A stretch of 7,794 nucleotides of DNA from positions 1-7,794 of the forward strand of contig JAFGIZ010000312.1 of the NCBI GenBank assembly GCA_016929365.1, written 5' to 3'. This DNA comes from Lentisphaerota bacterium (lineage in GTDB: Bacteria > Verrucomicrobiota > Kiritimatiellia > UBA8416 > JAFGIZ01). A program made the position numbers and the translations under genes. Below, piece after piece: positions 1 through 6,350 of this stretch. Under the pieces are notes generated by a model. The model searched no databases and was not told where the DNA came from. It saw only the letters and a list, made by a program, of their open reading frames with translations. How positions within the stretch are numbered: the first letter of the stretch is position 1; every line of letters starts with the position of its first letter.

Positions 1-385
1 CCCCCGCCTCCAGTACGCATTGCGGCCCCACGCTCACGTCGCACCCCAGGGCCACGTCTTCGGCCACGCACGCGCTGGGATGCACGCCCGGTTCCGGCCT
101 CCGCACCGGCGGCAACAGCGCTTCCACCACCCGCGCGAACGCCGCGTCGGGATTGGCGACGCGGATCAGCGCGGCGGGGCTCCGCCCTGCCCACTCCATC
201 GGCACGAGCACCGCCGACGCCCGCGTCCGAGCGGCCGCTTCGGTATAGCGCGCGCTTGCCAGGAAGGACACGTCGCCGGGACCCGCCTCCTCCAGCGCCG
301 CCGCCCCCCGGATCGGGATGGAGCCGTCGCCTGCGACGCGCCCCCCCGTCAGGCGCCCGATCTCGTCAATCCTCAGCGTCTTCAC
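1..385 (-). CDS. lpxD: LpxD, UDP-3-O-acylglucosamine N-acyltransferase (N-terminal part)
   Basis: LpxD transfers a 3-hydroxyacyl chain from acyl-ACP to the 2-amino group of UDP-3-O-acyl-glucosamine, the third step of lipid A synthesis, in the cytoplasm. The window holds 128 codons and then runs off the left edge. The visible part begins KTLRIDEIGRL and continues through the uridine-binding domain (GDVSFL near residue 37, ASAVLV near 57, RVANPDAAFARVVEAL near 75-90). It then enters the left-handed beta-helix of hexapeptide repeats at about residue 100 (GVHPSACVAEDVALG, then VSVGP). The catalytic histidine lies further downstream, outside the window. The start is GTG: an in-frame TGA sits two codons upstream, so nothing earlier is possible, and a GAGG lies 9 bases before it. 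The gene overlaps the end of ompH by 20 bases. Family assignment is firm; completeness cannot be judged. Confidence 0.93.
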   Translation of the reverse strand, partial: MKTLRIDEIGRLTGGRVAGDGSIPIRGAAALEEAGPGDVSFLASARYTEAAARTRASAVLVPMEWAGRSPAALIRVANPDAAFARVVEALLPPVRRPEPGVHPSACVAEDVALGCDVSVGPQCVLEAG

Positions 386-941
386 GAATCAACGCCTCGA
401 TGGCATCCGTAATATCCAGCGCCCCGTCCGCATAAATCACCGTCCCCGCGCCGCTGATGCCCTCCCCGGCACTGTCGAGCACCAGCGACAACCCCGCTTC
501 CCGGGCATACGCCTCAATGCGTGCGACCAGCTTGCCCACGATCCGCAGCCGCATGCGCCGTTCCTGGTCCCGGAGCTGATCCTGCCGCAGGCGCACCGTC
601 TCCACGTACTGCTCTTCAAACGCCTGCAGCTCGCGGCCCTTGGCGACCGCCGCCTCGGCGCGTTCCGCGCGCCCCGCTTCGCTCAACGCCTCGTCCCGCG
701 CCGCTTCCCGCGCCGCCCTGTACGCATCCCGCATGGCGTTGCCGCGCTCGGCCAGCTCCTTCTGTTCCAGTTCGAATTCTTCGATCTGCTTGCGCAACAG
801 GTCCTCGGCGGCGGGCGTGTCGGGATGCGACTCGATCAGCCGCGCCATGTCCACAACCGCCAGCCCGCCGGCCCCCGCCGCCCATCCCGTCGCGCTCAGC
901 AGAACCGCAACCCACGCGGCCCCGATACCCATCCGTGCCAT
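366..941 (-). CDS. skp: OmpH/Skp-family periplasmic chaperone
   Basis: A 191-residue Skp/OmpH protein, a periplasmic chaperone that holds unfolded outer-membrane proteins on their way to the BAM complex. Residues 1 to about 24 form a Sec signal peptide (MARMG, then hydrophobic AAWVAVLLSATGW, with small residues AAGAG near the cleavage site). LAVVDMARLIESHP follows and matches the family's first strand. Residues 45-135 are a highly charged Glu/Arg/Ala-rich helical stretch, the coiled-coil tentacle. Residues 150-191 carry the closing core (LSLVLDSAG, then VIYADGALDITDAI), typical of OmpH. An earlier ATG at 1028 is in frame but would add 29 charged, non-signal residues and overlap bamA. The ATG at 941 has an AGAGGAG 7 bases upstream and starts directly at the signal peptide. 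It lies 49 bases after bamA and overlaps lpxD by 20 bases. Length is a little above the usual 160-180. Confidence 0.94.
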   Translation of the reverse strand: MARMGIGAAWVAVLLSATGWAAGAGGLAVVDMARLIESHPDTPAAEDLLRKQIEEFELEQKELAERGNAMRDAYRAAREAARDEALSEAGRAERAEAAVAKGRELQAFEEQYVETVRLRQDQLRDQERRMRLRIVGKLVARIEAYAREAGLSLVLDSAGEGISGAGTVIYADGALDITDAIEALIREDAED

Positions 942-948
942 GTTGTGA

Positions 949-955
949 CTCCTCT
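949..955 (-). promoter_or_regulatory. Shine-Dalgarno site fixing the ompH start
   Basis: The minus strand reads AGAGGAG here, 7 bases before the ATG at 941. It is among the best ribosome binding sites in the window and supports 941 over the upstream in-frame ATG at 1028, which lies inside bamA. Confidence 0.8.
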
Positions 956-959
956 CCGC

Positions 960-973
960 GGCGCGTTCGCGCC
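960..973 (-). other. Small GC hairpin in the bamA-ompH gap
   Basis: A perfect 5-bp inverted repeat (GGCGC, GAAC, GCGCC on the mRNA strand) sits in the 49-base gap between the bamA stop and the ompH ribosome binding site. No T-run follows; the next bases are purine-rich and form the Shine-Dalgarno region, so it does not look like an intrinsic terminator. It might be an mRNA processing or stability element, or chance in GC-rich DNA. Confidence 0.4.
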
Positions 974-990
974 CTCGTGTTTGTCCGGCC

Positions 991-3360
991 TCAATCGTAC
1001 CCGATCCAGATGGTCCAGGCATCCTCATCCGTCAGTTCGTCGTCCTTCTCAACGACCCATGCCCGGTCGATGCGGATCGGAAAACCCGGCATATCCAGGC
1101 GAATGCCCACGCCGGCGCTCGATGCCAGGCTGTCCGTTTCAAAATCGAATGGGTCCCGCCAGACCCCCCCGGTATCGTAAAATCCGGCCAGGCGCACATA
1201 CGGTACGACGGGCATCGTGTACTCGGCCGTCGCCATCGCCAGGCTCTGGCCGCCGTACGGCCGGTAGGATACGCTTGCGGCATCCCCGCTGTCCGTTTCG
1301 CCGGCTTCCGCCGCCTCGGGATCGGGCACGGCCTTGGGGCCCACCTCGCGGTATCCGAAGCCCCGCAATGTCCGCCCCCCGCCCAGGAAGAGGCGCTCGG
1401 CCGTCGGCACCACGTCCGTATCTCCGTACCGTTCGATGATCTCGTAACGGCCTTCGAGACTGAACACGTGCCCCCACCAGAGCGGCCAGTATTGCTTGGC
1501 CCGCATACCCAGCGCGTAGGTGTCCGTATCGAATCCCAGGATGCCCCCCGTCAGTTCTCCGAAGACCGTTGTCCTGACGCCGCGCGTCGCGACAAACGGG
1601 TTGTCCCGGCTGTCATGCGTCACTGCAACCCGGAACGAGCTCCCGATCCGGCCCTCCTCTTCAAAACTCACCGCTTCCCCCGTCACCCGGTCCACGTACA
1701 GATCGTCATCGCTCAAATCGTCGAGCATCGAGTCCTCCAGTTGGTACCGGAAGTCGATGCGGGAGGCGTACGGCAGCGCCTTGCCCACGCTGATCGACCC
1801 GCCGGAGCGCTCGATATCGTAATCGTCGTAGCTGAAATCCTTGCGGTACAGGTCCAGACCCAGGGACAACTTGCGGTCCAGGAACCACGGCTCGACAAAC
1901 GAGATGCCCCAGTCGTTCCGTTCCGCGCCGAATTGTCCGTACAACTTCAGCTTCTGACCCCCGCCCGTAAACGTCGGCCAGCCCTTGATGTCGAAATTGC
2001 CCTGCGCCACTTCGACGAAGCCGATCAGCTTGTCCACGCTCGAGAACCCCGCGCCCAGCATGAACCGGCCCGTGCGCTTCTCTTCCACCTCGAATGCCAG
2101 GTCCCGCTCGTCCGGAACCGGCGTCCGCTCCGGCGCGCTCGTCACGCGCTCGAAGTAGCCCAGGTTCATGAGGCGCCGCTCACTCTTCTGTACCCGGACC
2201 TCGTCGTAGCGTTCCCCGGGGTACACCAGCAATTCGCGCCGGATCACCTTGTCGCGGGTCCGCGTGTTGCCGCGGATGCGGATATTCCGGATGCGCACCA
2301 GTTCCCCCTCGTTCACCACGAAGCGGACATCCACCCGCCCCGCCTCGGGGCGGGGGGTCAACACCGGACGCACCGTGGTCTGGATATACCCGCGGCTGCC
2401 GTAATAGTTGCGCAGCGTGCCCGCGGCCGTCTCCAACGCCGCGGCGGAAGCCGTTGCCCCTTCCTCCAGCGTGATCAGCCGCTGCAGCTCGGCCTCCGGG
2501 AACAGCGTAATCCCCTCGAGCGCAAACTGTCCCCACCGGTAGCAGATGCCCTCATCGATCGAGACCCGGACCACGGCGTTGCCTGCCGCGTCGCGCGTTA
2601 CACCCTCGATCCGGACCGATACGTCCAGGTAACCGCGGTCCCGGTACAGATCCTGGATCCGGAATCGCCCCGTCTCCATGGCCTCGCGGTCATACGACTT
2701 GGGAAACACCATGCGCCACGGGTTCCAGCGCGACGGGATCTGCATGGCGCGGCGCAGGGTGCCGTCCGACAACGCCGTGTTCCCCTCGAACCGGGCGCCC
2801 CGGATGCGCCGGCGCGCCCCTTCATCCACGCGCAGCGTGACCGCCGCCCGCCCCGCCGCCTCGTTTGTCACGGCGATGTCCCACGTCGCGTTGACGTCGT
2901 TGAACCGTTCCTCGCGGTAGGCCTTCTCAACACGCTGCGCCGCCAGCCCCACGATCTGCTCGTCCACGGGATCGCCCGGCTGCAGCTTCAGCAGGTCACG
3001 GATATGGGCCGCGTCAAAATAGTCGGCGCCCTGCACCGTTACCGGGCCGGCCAGCCGCAGCCGCGGAACCACCGTGTACACCACCCGCACCCCGTCCCCG
3101 GACGGTTCCACCGAGGCCGTCACGTCCGAGAAAGCCCCCGTATCCAGCACCGCGCGCACGTCGCGCGCGATCGCCATGCGGTCCAACGCCGTTCCCGGCT
3201 CGACGCTCAACTGGGCCTGCACGAAGCTCGCGTCCAACCGCCCGGGTCCGGCATGCCGAACCTCGACGTCCCGCACCACGGGAGCCTCGTCCGCTGCCGC
3301 GCCCGCCAGCGCCACCGCCGCGAGCCAGAGCACCATCCCCCCCGTGCAGCAACGCCTCAT
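991..3360 (-). CDS. bamA: BamA, outer-membrane beta-barrel assembly factor
   Basis: BamA (Omp85 family) is the outer-membrane core of the BAM complex, which folds and inserts beta-barrel proteins. The 789 residues are close to the usual 800. Residues 1-23 are a signal peptide (MRRCC, then LWLAAVALAGAAA before DEAP). Five POTRA domains follow, at about 27-100, 101-182, 183-271, 272-352 and 353-429. Landmarks are FEGNTALSDG and LYRDRGYLDV in POTRA 3, NYYGSRGYI in POTRA 4, and IRIRGNTRTRD and NLGYFERV in POTRA 5. The 16-strand barrel runs from about 430 to the end. Strand motifs include FVEPWFLDRKLSLGL (488-502) and THDSRDNPFVATRG (581-594). Loop 6 carries LRGFGYREVGPKAV (665-678) with the conserved RGF arginine. 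The protein ends TIWIGYD rather than in a final Phe or Trp. The start ATG overlaps the dnaB stop as ATGA, with GGAG 7 bases upstream inside dnaB. Met9 is a weaker alternative start. Confidence 0.97.
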   Translation of the reverse strand: MRRCCTGGMVLWLAAVALAGAAADEAPVVRDVEVRHAGPGRLDASFVQAQLSVEPGTALDRMAIARDVRAVLDTGAFSDVTASVEPSGDGVRVVYTVVPRLRLAGPVTVQGADYFDAAHIRDLLKLQPGDPVDEQIVGLAAQRVEKAYREERFNDVNATWDIAVTNEAAGRAAVTLRVDEGARRRIRGARFEGNTALSDGTLRRAMQIPSRWNPWRMVFPKSYDREAMETGRFRIQDLYRDRGYLDVSVRIEGVTRDAAGNAVVRVSIDEGICYRWGQFALEGITLFPEAELQRLITLEEGATASAAALETAAGTLRNYYGSRGYIQTTVRPVLTPRPEAGRVDVRFVVNEGELVRIRNIRIRGNTRTRDKVIRRELLVYPGERYDEVRVQKSERRLMNLGYFERVTSAPERTPVPDERDLAFEVEEKRTGRFMLGAGFSSVDKLIGFVEVAQGNFDIKGWPTFTGGGQKLKLYGQFGAERNDWGISFVEPWFLDRKLSLGLDLYRKDFSYDDYDIERSGGSISVGKALPYASRIDFRYQLEDSMLDDLSDDDLYVDRVTGEAVSFEEEGRIGSSFRVAVTHDSRDNPFVATRGVRTTVFGELTGGILGFDTDTYALGMRAKQYWPLWWGHVFSLEGRYEIIERYGDTDVVPTAERLFLGGGRTLRGFGYREVGPKAVPDPEAAEAGETDSGDAASVSYRPYGGQSLAMATAEYTMPVVPYVRLAGFYDTGGVWRDPFDFETDSLASSAGVGIRLDMPGFPIRIDRAWVVEKDDELTDEDAWTIWIGYD
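2334..2354. repeat. Perfect 9-bp all-GC inverted repeat inside bamA
   Basis: CCCGCCCCG at 2334-2342 and CGGGGCGGG at 2346-2354 are exact inverted copies around a 3-base loop. Two more G-C pairs are possible outside a bulged A at 2333. It lies within codons for TPRPEAGR (about residues 335-342) in the fourth POTRA domain. The structure in the bamA mRNA would be very stable, but the codons are ordinary for this composition, so chance is a real alternative. Confidence 0.6.
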
Positions 3361-4820
3361 GGCGCCACTCCGCCCGCTTCCTCCGGGACTTCCTCCAGCT
3401 CCCCCGCAAACGCGCCCGCGCCCGCCGCGTCGTCCACGCCGTGCGCCCGGTCCTCAAACCGGATATATTCCTCCTCGAAATTCAATTCGATCTCACCCGT
3501 CGGCCCGTTGCGCTGCTTGGCCACGTCCACGACCGCCAGCAGCGGGTCTTCATCCTCCTCGCCGTACTTGCAGGGCCGCCGCAACATGCAGACGACGTCC
3601 GCGTCCTGCTCGATGGCGCCCGAATCGCGCAGGTCCGAGAGCTTCGGCCGCTTGTCCCGCTCGCCGCGCTGCTCGCCCGCGCGGCTGAGCTGGCTCAGCA
3701 CCAGGACGGGCACCCGCAACTCCTTCGCCATCGCCTTGAGATTGCCCGAAATATGCGCTGTTTCGAGCTGCCGTCCCTGGCGGGCATATTCCTGCGAATG
3801 CAGCAGTTGCAGATAGTCGACGACGATCAGCTGCACCTCGTGCTTCTTCCTCATGCGCCGCGCTCGGGCGCGCAATTCCAGGATGTCCAGCCCGCCCGTG
3901 TCGTCCAGGTAAATCCGGGCCTTGCTCAGCACCGACGCCGCCGCCGTCAGGTTCCCGTGATCCGCGTGCGAAATATAGCCTCCCGAAATCTTGAATGCTT
4001 CGACCCGCGCATGCGAGCACAACATGCGCAGCACCAGCGCTTCATGCGACATTTCCAGGCTGAAAATCCCCACCGGGCGCGCCGTGCGATCCGGATCGCG
4101 CTCGCCGAGCGCCACGCGCTCGGCGATATTCATGGCCAGCGCCGTCTTGCCCATCGAGGGACGCGCCGCCAGGACGACCATCTCCCCTTCGCGCAGCCCG
4201 TGCAATCTTGCATCCAGATTGGCATAACCCGTCGAAATCCCCGTCAAACCGCGCCGCGTCGTGAGGATGTGCTCCACGTGTTCCATGGTCCTCTGGATCG
4301 CCGCCTTCCAGGACGTCATGGCCCCGTGCTGACGCTCCGTGATATCCATGAACGCCTGCTCCACCCGGCCCAGCACAAGGTCCGCGCTGTCCTGGGAGGT
4401 GTAGCACTCGCCTTCCGCCTCGCGGGAGCACTCGATGATACAGCGCAGGAGATGCTTCTGCCGCACCAAGTCGACGTAATACTCGGCGTGCGCGGCCGTC
4501 GGCGTGCCGTCGATCAGGCGTTCCAGAAACACCGCCCCGCCCACGGGCTCCAGCCGGCCGGCCTTCTGCATCTGTTCCGTGAGCGTAACTACGTCAATGG
4601 CCCGGCTCTCGCGCGCCAGGTCCAACAGCGACTCGTACACGTGGCGGTGCGCCGGCACGTGAAAGGAGTCCGGCGTGATCTGCGCTTCGATGCACAGGTC
4701 CATCACCCGCTCCGCGTCCAGCAGTACGGACCCCAGCACGCCACGCTCCGCCTCCTCGCTGTACGGGGGTACCCGGTCAACGGCGGCTCGCGGCGGCGAA
4801 GAAGCGGGTTCCCGGGGCAT
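3357..4820 (-). CDS. dnaB: Replicative DNA helicase DnaB
   Basis: DnaB is the hexameric 5'-to-3' helicase that unwinds DNA at the replication fork and recruits primase. The protein has 487 residues (E. coli: 471). The N-terminal helical domain covers about 17-120 (PPYSEEAERGVLGSVLLD, typical). After the linker, the RecA-like motor starts near GISTGYANLD (194-203). Walker A is ARPSMGKTA (219-227), and the FSLEMS motif with its glutamate is at 253-258. Walker B is LIVVDYLQLL (331-340), followed by VLSQLSR (374-380), SDLRDSGAIEQDADVV (395-410) and KQRNGPTG (435-442) with the arginine finger R437. No intein interrupts the motor. A tail of about 30 Ala/Gly/Glu-rich residues follows the core. GAGG lies 10 bases before the ATG, within the last codons of rplI, 5 bases away. 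The TGA overlaps the bamA ATG. Confidence 0.98.
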   Translation of the reverse strand: MPREPASSPPRAAVDRVPPYSEEAERGVLGSVLLDAERVMDLCIEAQITPDSFHVPAHRHVYESLLDLARESRAIDVVTLTEQMQKAGRLEPVGGAVFLERLIDGTPTAAHAEYYVDLVRQKHLLRCIIECSREAEGECYTSQDSADLVLGRVEQAFMDITERQHGAMTSWKAAIQRTMEHVEHILTTRRGLTGISTGYANLDARLHGLREGEMVVLAARPSMGKTALAMNIAERVALGERDPDRTARPVGIFSLEMSHEALVLRMLCSHARVEAFKISGGYISHADHGNLTAAASVLSKARIYLDDTGGLDILELRARARRMRKKHEVQLIVVDYLQLLHSQEYARQGRQLETAHISGNLKAMAKELRVPVLVLSQLSRAGEQRGERDKRPKLSDLRDSGAIEQDADVVCMLRRPCKYGEEDEDPLLAVVDVAKQRNGPTGEIELNFEEEYIRFEDRAHGVDDAAGAGAFAGELEEVPEEAGGVAP

Positions 4821-4825
4821 GCCGT

Positions 4826-5275
4826 CTATTCCTCAACCACCCAAACCTTTACGGCAGCCTCGATCCCGGGGTGCAGCTTGACCGGGACATCGAACACGCC
4901 CAGCTCGCGCAGCGGCTCGTCCAGTACCAGATCGTGCCGGTCGATCTCGATGCCCTGCTCCGCCAGTTCCCGGGCGATATCCGCCGTCCCCACCGAGCCG
5001 TACAACTTCTGGTCCTCGCCGGCCTTTACGGCAATCGTGACCGAAGCCCCGCGAAGCTGCTGCGCCGTGCGCTCGGCCGTCTCGCGCCGCGCCGTGGCCG
5101 CGGCCTCACGCTCGCGCTGCATCTTCTCCAGCCGCCGGCGCGTGGCTTCCGTCACCGGCGCCGCCAGGCGCTGCGGGAACAGGTAATTGCGCGCATAGCC
5201 CTCGGCCACCGTGACCACATCACCCTCCACGCCCAGGTCGGCCACATCGGCCATCAGTAAAACGTCCTTCGCCAT
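4826..5275 (-). CDS. rplI: 50S ribosomal protein L9
   Basis: L9 binds 23S rRNA domain V with its N-terminal domain and projects from the large subunit, helping reading-frame fidelity. The length of 149 residues equals that of E. coli. The N-terminal domain (1-52) carries the signature GDVVTVAEGYARNYLFP followed by RLAAP. A charged helix (about residues 43-75, Arg/Glu/Ala-rich) links to the C-terminal domain, which opens with GEDQKLYGSVGTADIA and closes with KVWVVEE. The start is well supported by AAGGAG 6 bases upstream. The gene lies 13 bases after rpsR and 5 bases before dnaB, the common rpsR-rplI-dnaB order. Confidence 0.98.
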   Translation of the reverse strand: MAKDVLLMADVADLGVEGDVVTVAEGYARNYLFPQRLAAPVTEATRRRLEKMQREREAAATARRETAERTAQQLRGASVTIAVKAGEDQKLYGSVGTADIARELAEQGIEIDRHDLVLDEPLRELGVFDVPVKLHPGIEAAVKVWVVEE

Positions 5276-5288
5276 AAGGTACTCCTTC

Positions 5289-5543
5289 TCAGGGCAGAAT
5301 GCCCACCGTGCGTGCCCGCCGAATCGCCCGCTTGATCTGCCGCTGCTGCTTCGCCGTCGCCCCGACCAGCCGCCCGGGCAGAATCTTGCCGTGATCCGTC
5401 AGGAACTTGCGCAGCAACTCGTAGTCGCGGGGGTCAATCTCCTTGACGCCCTCCAGGCTCCGCGCCAGCCGGCGGCTGGCAAACGACGGCCGGCGTTCCC
5501 GCCGCGACCGTCCCGACCGCTTTCCCTTGCCTCGTCTTGCCAT
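5289..5543 (-). CDS. rpsR: 30S ribosomal protein S18
   Basis: S18 pairs with S6 on the platform of the small subunit. The protein has 84 residues, slightly longer than E. coli S18 (75). The N-terminus is a basic extension (MARRGKGKRSGRSRRERR). The conserved core follows: IDPRDYELLRKFLTDHGKIL near 36-55, then PGRLVGATAKQQRQIKRAI and RRARTVGILP at the end. There are no cysteines, so this is the zinc-free form. GGAG occurs 4 and about 9 bases before the ATG. It lies 20 bases after ssb and 13 before rplI. Confidence 0.98.
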   Translation of the reverse strand: MARRGKGKRSGRSRRERRPSFASRRLARSLEGVKEIDPRDYELLRKFLTDHGKILPGRLVGATAKQQRQIKRAIRRARTVGILP

Positions 5544-5563
5544 AATGCTCCACTCCGCCGTAA

Positions 5564-6016
5564 CTAGAACGGCAGGTTGTCGTCATCCTCCAGCGTTTCA
5601 CCGCCGCTGTTATCGGCCGGCGGTTCGTCCGCCGCCGTTTCCTCTTCCGCCCTCCGGCGGTCCCCGCCCCGCGGCCCGGCATCCCGGCCGCCGCTGTCTC
5701 CGCGCGCTGCCCCCAGAAACTGTACGCGCGACGCCACCACGCTCAGCTTGCTGCGTTTCTGGCCGTCGCGCTCCCACTCGTCAAACTTCAAGCGCCCCTC
5801 CACCAGCACCGGGGACCCCTTGGAGAGGTATTGCTCACACGTCTCCGCCTGCCGCTCCCAGACGGTGACGTCGACATAACACGTATCCTCGCTGTCCCGG
5901 AATTTCGACGTCACCGCCAGGCGCAGGTCGCCGACGGCCTTGCCCGACGAGGTATAACGCACTTCCGGGTCCTTCGTTAGATTCCCGACCAGAAACACGC
6001 GATTAAGATTCGCCAT
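5564..6016 (-). CDS. ssb: Single-stranded DNA-binding protein
   Basis: SSB coats single-stranded DNA during replication, repair and recombination and recruits partner proteins through its tail. The protein has 150 residues. The OB-fold covers about 1-105 (MANLNRVFLVGNLTKDPEVR, then LRLAVTSKF, VDVTVWERQAE, YLSKGSPVLVEGRL). A disordered Gly/Arg/Glu/Pro-rich tail (106-143) follows. The protein ends in the interaction tip EDDDNLPF, a close variant of the classic DDDIPF. An in-frame ATG at 6097 would add 27 basic residues coded opposite rpsF codons and unlike any SSB. The ATG at 6016 begins exactly where the family does and has AGGAGG 9 bases upstream. The start overlaps the rpsF end by 14 bases. 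Position between rpsF and rpsR is a widespread bacterial arrangement. Confidence 0.97.
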   Translation of the reverse strand: MANLNRVFLVGNLTKDPEVRYTSSGKAVGDLRLAVTSKFRDSEDTCYVDVTVWERQAETCEQYLSKGSPVLVEGRLKFDEWERDGQKRSKLSVVASRVQFLGAARGDSGGRDAGPRGGDRRRAEEETAADEPPADNSGGETLEDDDNLPF

Positions 6017-6350
6017 CTCGCCCCCCCTCCTCTTCCGTCCCCAGCTCCGCGGCAGCGGCCTTGCGCGGCCGCGCCAGTTCGACCTGAACCCGGACAATAT
6101 CCTCGTTTAACTTGTAACGTCCGCGCAACGCGGCAATCTCCTGCGGCGGCGCTTCGAACGTAACCCAGACATACAGGCCCGCCGTGCGTTTACGGATGGG
6201 CCGCGCAAACGCCCGGCGCCCCATCAACTCGCGCCCTTTCACCGTGCCTCCCACGCGCTCGATTTCCGCCCCCGCCCGCTCCAGCGCGGCCTCCAGCGCG
6301 TTGTCGTCCAGCGACTCGTCGAAAATAAACAAACCGTCGTATGTTTTCAA
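6003..6350 (-). CDS. rpsF: 30S ribosomal protein S6 (TTG start)
   Basis: S6 binds S18 and 16S rRNA on the small-subunit platform. The protein has 115 residues. It opens MKTYDGLFIFDESL, keeps the central FARPIRKRTAGLYVWVTF (about 48-65, matching the family's basic loop and strand) and IAALRGRYKLNEDIVRVQV (about 72-90). It ends in a variable Ala/Glu/Gly tail. The start codon is TTG: it lies exactly at the family's N-terminus, the next in-frame Met is residue 43, and GGGAGG lies 5 bases upstream. The TTG overlaps the pth stop as TTGA, so translation is probably coupled. The last 14 bases overlap ssb. Confidence 0.96.
   Translation of the reverse strand: MKTYDGLFIFDESLDDNALEAALERAGAEIERVGGTVKGRELMGRRAFARPIRKRTAGLYVWVTFEAPPQEIAALRGRYKLNEDIVRVQVELARPRKAAAAELGTEEEGGRDGES
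6026..6031 (-). promoter_or_regulatory. Shine-Dalgarno site fixing the ssb start
   Basis: A full AGGAGG on the minus strand lies 9 bases before the ATG at 6016, inside the last codons of rpsF. It decides the ssb start against the longer reading from 6097. It is followed by a run of G, and together these bases code the Glu-Gly end of S6. Confidence 0.8.

Noticed and set aside
942..1028. N-terminal extension of OmpH from an upstream ATG
   Set aside because: It would bury the signal peptide behind 29 charged residues and overlap bamA. The ATG at 941 has a strong ribosome binding site.
318..1439. A 373-codon plus-strand frame opposite lpxD, ompH and bamA
   Set aside because: The translation is low-complexity Arg/Pro-rich and the minus-strand genes beneath it are unambiguous.
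3151..3169. 7-bp inverted repeat of alternating GC near the 5' end of bamA
   Set aside because: Alternating GC is self-complementary by nature and common in Arg/Ala codons here; there is no sign of function.
1468..3816. A 782-codon open frame on the plus strand opposite bamA and dnaB
   Set aside because: It lies antisense to two certain genes. Its translation is rich in Arg, His, Pro and Ala with no recognisable domain, as expected for antisense frames in GC-rich DNA.
4100..4200. Possible intein at the DnaB nucleotide-binding site, a common insertion point
   Set aside because: The Walker A region reads through without interruption and the protein has normal length.
3441..5186. A 581-codon open frame on the plus strand opposite dnaB and rplI
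   Set aside because: It has the same character: a mirror of well-supported genes with no family features and no separate expression signal.
5618..5634. 6-bp inverted repeat with a 5-base loop in the ssb tail codons
   Set aside because: It is short, lies in Ala/Pro codons of a GC-rich disordered tail, has no T-run, and is likely chance.
6017..6097. N-terminal extension of SSB from an upstream ATG
   Set aside because: The added residues are Arg-rich translations of the rpsF sequence in another frame. The family begins at the ATG at 6016.
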